Assembly (NCBI RefSeq): GCF_014651835.1
Contig: NZ_BMXQ01000001.1
Span: 1,936,801 to 2,000,800, forward strand
Length of the DNA: 64,000 nt
Direction: 5' to 3'
Origin: Pigmentiphaga litoralis
GTDB lineage: Bacteria; Pseudomonadota; Gammaproteobacteria; Burkholderiales; Burkholderiaceae_B
The translations under genes were made by a program, and so were the position numbers. Of this stretch, positions 61,830-64,000 are shown one piece after another (position 1 is the first letter of the stretch; every line of letters starts with the position of its first letter). The notes below the pieces were generated by a model, which did no database searches, was not told the DNA's origin, and was given only the letters and a program-made list of their open reading frames with translations.

Positions 61830-63929
61830 GTGCACCGGTCTATTGCCACCGTGTCCATGAGCGGCACGCTTGAACAGAAGATGGAAGCCATTGCCGCCGC
61901 CGGGTTCGACGGCATTGAACTGTTCGAGCCCGACTTCGTGCATTTTTCCGGCAGTGCCGCCACCTTGCGGCGCCTGGCCGACGATCACGGTTTGAGCATC
62001 GATCTCTACCAGCCCTTTCGCGATCTCGAGGGCATGCCGACGGCGCACTTTCGCCGCAGCCTGGCACGCGCCGAATACAAGTTCGCGCTCATGAACGACC
62101 TGGGGTGCCGTACGCTGCTGGTGTGTTCGAACACCTCGCCACTGTCGACGGGTGAACCCGAGCGGGCCGCGGCGCAACTGTACGAACTGGCCGAGCGTGC
62201 GGCGCGCCACGACATCCGGATCGGCTACGAAGCCCTGGCGTGGGGACGCCATGTCAGGCGCTACCGCGACGCGTGGAAACGCGTCGCGCTGGCCAATCAT
62301 CCGCACCTGGGCTTGATCCTGGACAGCTTCCATACCTTGTCGCTGCAGGATGATCCGACAGACATCGCAGAACTTCCTGGCGACAAGATCTTCTTTCTGC
62401 AGATGGCCGACGCGCCGCAATTGCAGATGGACGTGCTGCAGTGGGCCCGTCACTTCCGCAACTTTCCCGGACAGGGCCAACTGGACTGCGACCACTTTTT
62501 CGAACAGGTATTGAAGTCCGGCTACGAAGGGCCGTTGTCGCTTGAGATCTTCAATGACCAGTTTCGCGAGACGCCCAACCGGCGTACCGCCACGGACGCA
62601 ATGCGGTCCTTGTTGTGGCTGGAAAGCCGGGTGCGCTCGCGACTGGAAGCCAGCGGCGCGTGCGATCGACTGCGGCGGCAGCCAGCGACCGGCACGTGGC
62701 TGTTCAACCCGCCTCCGGTGCCTGAACTGACCGGGGTGGCGTTCGTCGAGTTTGCCGTTGACCATGCCCATGCCGAAGCCCTGGGTGCGGTGCTCGCCAC
62801 CATGGGCTTTCGCCTCGTCGGCCAGCATCGGTCCAAAGATGTGCAGCTCTATGCCCAGGGCGACATCCGTCTGGTGGTGAACGCCGAGCCCGAGTCATTC
62901 GCAAGCCAGCGCTTCGAGCGTCAAGGCGGCCCGGGCATGTGCGCGATCGGCCTCGGCACGTCCGTACCCGATCAGGCAGCCGCGCGGGCATCTGCCCTGC
63001 TGTCCGCCGCGGCCCACACGCCGCGCCAGGCCGATGAACTGCATATCCCGGCCATTGTCTCGCCCGGTGGCATGCGTATCCATTTCGTACCCACCGAAAG
63101 GGGCACTCCGGGCTTCGAAATCGCCGATTTCCACAGGGACGGGTTGGCTACCGACGGCAGTGCGGCTGGCGCCCATCGTGCCGCCGGCACCACGTCGTTG
63201 CCGGCCGGTCATAAGCCGGCGCCGGTGTTGCGGTCGCTGGACCACATCGCGTTGGCGCTGCCGCCTGATCAACTCGATAGCTGGGTACTTTTCAGCCGCG
63301 CGGTGCTGGGGCTGGAACCCGGTGACCGCCACGAACTCGCTGACCCCTACGGACTCGTGCAAAGCAGCAGCGTCAGCAACGCTGCGCGCAGTGTGCGAAT
63401 GGTGATGAACGTGTCCGCCAGCCGCAGGACCGGCGTGGCACATGCCGTCAGCGCAAGCGGCGGCAGTGGCGGCTTGCATCATCTGGCGTTTGCTTGCGAC
63501 GACATCTTTGCAGCGGTCGAACAGTTGCGGGCGTCGGGCACGCAGTTCGTGCCAATTTCTCCAAACTACTACGACGACCTGTTGGCGCGATGCGATCTTG
63601 ACCCGTCGCTGGTGGGCAGAATGCAAAGCCTTGGCATTCTGTTCGATCAGACCCCGCTGGGCGCGTTCTTCCACATCTACACCATCCGTTTTGCCGACCG
63701 ATTCTTTTTTGAAATCGTGCAGCGTGTCGGCGGGTATGACGGGTATGGGGCGCTCAACGGGGCGGCGCGACTGGCGTCAGAAGCTCAGGCGGCAGAAGCA
63801 TTGGCGGCAGAAAGACAGGCAGCAGAAACTCAGCCAACTGACGCAGTGCGGCCGAAGCACAGGGGCAGCAAACACACCTGGGCGTCAAGCCGGGGGGTCG
63901 AGTTGGGCGCTGACGCTGCTGCACGCTGA
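61830..63929 (+). CDS. quiC: Bifunctional 3-dehydroshikimate dehydratase with HPPD-like domain
   Basis: Protein of 699 residues. Residues 1-270 form an AP-endonuclease/xylose-isomerase-like barrel that turns 3-dehydroshikimate into protocatechuate. Metal ligands Glu134, Asp165, Gln191 and Glu239 match the Pseudomonas putida enzyme numbering exactly. Residues 285-640 are a VOC domain pair like 4-hydroxyphenylpyruvate dioxygenase, with metal-type His in LDHIALAL and GLHHLAFAC and Glu in FFEIVQR. The last 60 residues are an Ala/Glu/Gln-rich tail built on a 15-base DNA repeat. An AAGGAG site precedes ATG 61830. It closes a quinate-to-protocatechuate route. Confidence 0.93.
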   Translation: MHRSIATVSMSGTLEQKMEAIAAAGFDGIELFEPDFVHFSGSAATLRRLADDHGLSIDLYQPFRDLEGMPTAHFRRSLARAEYKFALMNDLGCRTLLVCSNTSPLSTGEPERAAAQLYELAERAARHDIRIGYEALAWGRHVRRYRDAWKRVALANHPHLGLILDSFHTLSLQDDPTDIAELPGDKIFFLQMADAPQLQMDVLQWARHFRNFPGQGQLDCDHFFEQVLKSGYEGPLSLEIFNDQFRETPNRRTATDAMRSLLWLESRVRSRLEASGACDRLRRQPATGTWLFNPPPVPELTGVAFVEFAVDHAHAEALGAVLATMGFRLVGQHRSKDVQLYAQGDIRLVVNAEPESFASQRFERQGGPGMCAIGLGTSVPDQAAARASALLSAAAHTPRQADELHIPAIVSPGGMRIHFVPTERGTPGFEIADFHRDGLATDGSAAGAHRAAGTTSLPAGHKPAPVLRSLDHIALALPPDQLDSWVLFSRAVLGLEPGDRHELADPYGLVQSSSVSNAARSVRMVMNVSASRRTGVAHAVSASGGSGGLHHLAFACDDIFAAVEQLRASGTQFVPISPNYYDDLLARCDLDPSLVGRMQSLGILFDQTPLGAFFHIYTIRFADRFFFEIVQRVGGYDGYGALNGAARLASEAQAAEALAAERQAAETQPTDAVRPKHRGSKHTWASSRGVELGADAAAR
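63783..63842 (+). repeat. In-frame 15-base tandem repeat in the quiC 3' end
   Basis: Four 15-base units (63783, 63798, 63813, 63828) of the type GCWSAGGCGGCAGAA encode pentapeptides of the form xQAAE in the C-terminal tail. The reading frame is preserved. It resembles the intergenic arrays elsewhere in the window, but here inside the coding sequence. Confidence 0.75.
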
Positions 63930-63967
63930 GCGCCTGCACGCGATCCGCTGCGTCGCTGAAAGCAAAA

Positions 63968-63999
63968 AACCCCCGAATACCGTGAAGGTATCGGGGGTT
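63968..63999. terminator. Terminator after quiC
   Basis: Arms 63968-63981 and 63987-63999 form a stem of 13 base pairs with one bulged A and a GTGAA loop. Six A residues precede it, giving a U tract on the minus strand; the plus-strand T tract, if any, lies beyond the window. Bidirectional use is likely. Confidence 0.8.
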
Positions 64000-64000
64000 C

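Overview
The window is GC-rich, gene-dense, Gram-negative DNA. Many LIV-type aromatic-acid transporters, a Bug-type solute receptor, an Omp32-like porin, numerous LysR/GntR/MarR/IclR regulators and a Rhizobium/Cupriavidus-like enzyme repertoire point to a betaproteobacterium of the Burkholderiales, probably Alcaligenaceae-like. That placement is inferred from gene content, not from a marker phylogeny. I see no tRNA, rRNA, CRISPR array, insertion sequence or phage gene.

Layout. 0-1.6 kb: end of a cyanate uptake and detoxification operon (permease, ATPase, cyanase). 1.7-3.9 kb: small proteins, a low-affinity iron permease homologue and a secreted Gly/Ser-rich protein. 4.0-10.6 kb: lower half of an aminomuconate / 4-oxalocrotonate meta-cleavage pathway (decarboxylase, hydratase, MarR regulator, aminomuconate-semialdehyde-type dehydrogenase, LysR, 3-hydroxyanthranilate 3,4-dioxygenase, metallo-hydrolase). 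10.6-17.3 kb: a LIV-type ABC transporter with two tandem binding proteins and an arylformamidase-like hydrolase. 17.3-18.2 kb: a toxin-antitoxin-like pair. 18.2-28.3 kb: housekeeping and envelope block (msbA, heptosyltransferase-like GT9, O-antigen ligase, VOC protein, dnaE, cytosine-deaminase-like amidohydrolase). 28.6-29.3 kb: mqsRA. 29.5-38.5 kb: a second aromatic module on the minus strand (extradiol dioxygenase, class II aldolase-type decarboxylase, semialdehyde dehydrogenase, 4-oxalocrotonate tautomerase, complete LIV transporter, SDR) with a divergent GntR gene. 39.5-48.4 kb: a ten-gene minus-strand operon led by an IclR regulator (atypical SDR, ThDP enzyme, aldehyde dehydrogenase, VOC dioxygenase, two small unknown proteins, Rieske oxygenase, RidA-like protein, PDR/VanB reductase). 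48.7-52.6 kb: pirin, LysR, gluQ and a royal-jelly-like protein. 52.6-57.7 kb: RidA, GntR, an arabinonate-dehydratase-like IlvD/Edd enzyme, an RraA-like aldolase and a Bug receptor. 57.8-63.9 kb: a quinate/shikimate-to-protocatechuate cluster (porin, type II dehydroquinase, Gfo/Idh/MocA oxidoreductase, LysR, bifunctional dehydroshikimate dehydratase).

How they fit together. The 4-10 kb and 35-38 kb modules look complementary. The tautomerase and a second dehydrogenase sit at 35 kb, while the 4-oxalocrotonate decarboxylase and oxopentenoate hydratase sit at 4-5.6 kb. The final aldolase and acetaldehyde dehydrogenase, and a canonical ACMS decarboxylase, are not in the window. The ten-gene Rieske operon is the least explained system: its parts define an oxidative pathway, but the substrate cannot be read from the sequence.

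Two regulatory or structural signals stand out. Several long palindromes sit exactly where a divergent regulator should bind (MarR, GntR, MqsA, LysR). In addition, degenerate short tandem repeats of 11 to 26 bp, each with a different unit, occur at the 3' ends of at least six genes, mostly in the last 9 kb.
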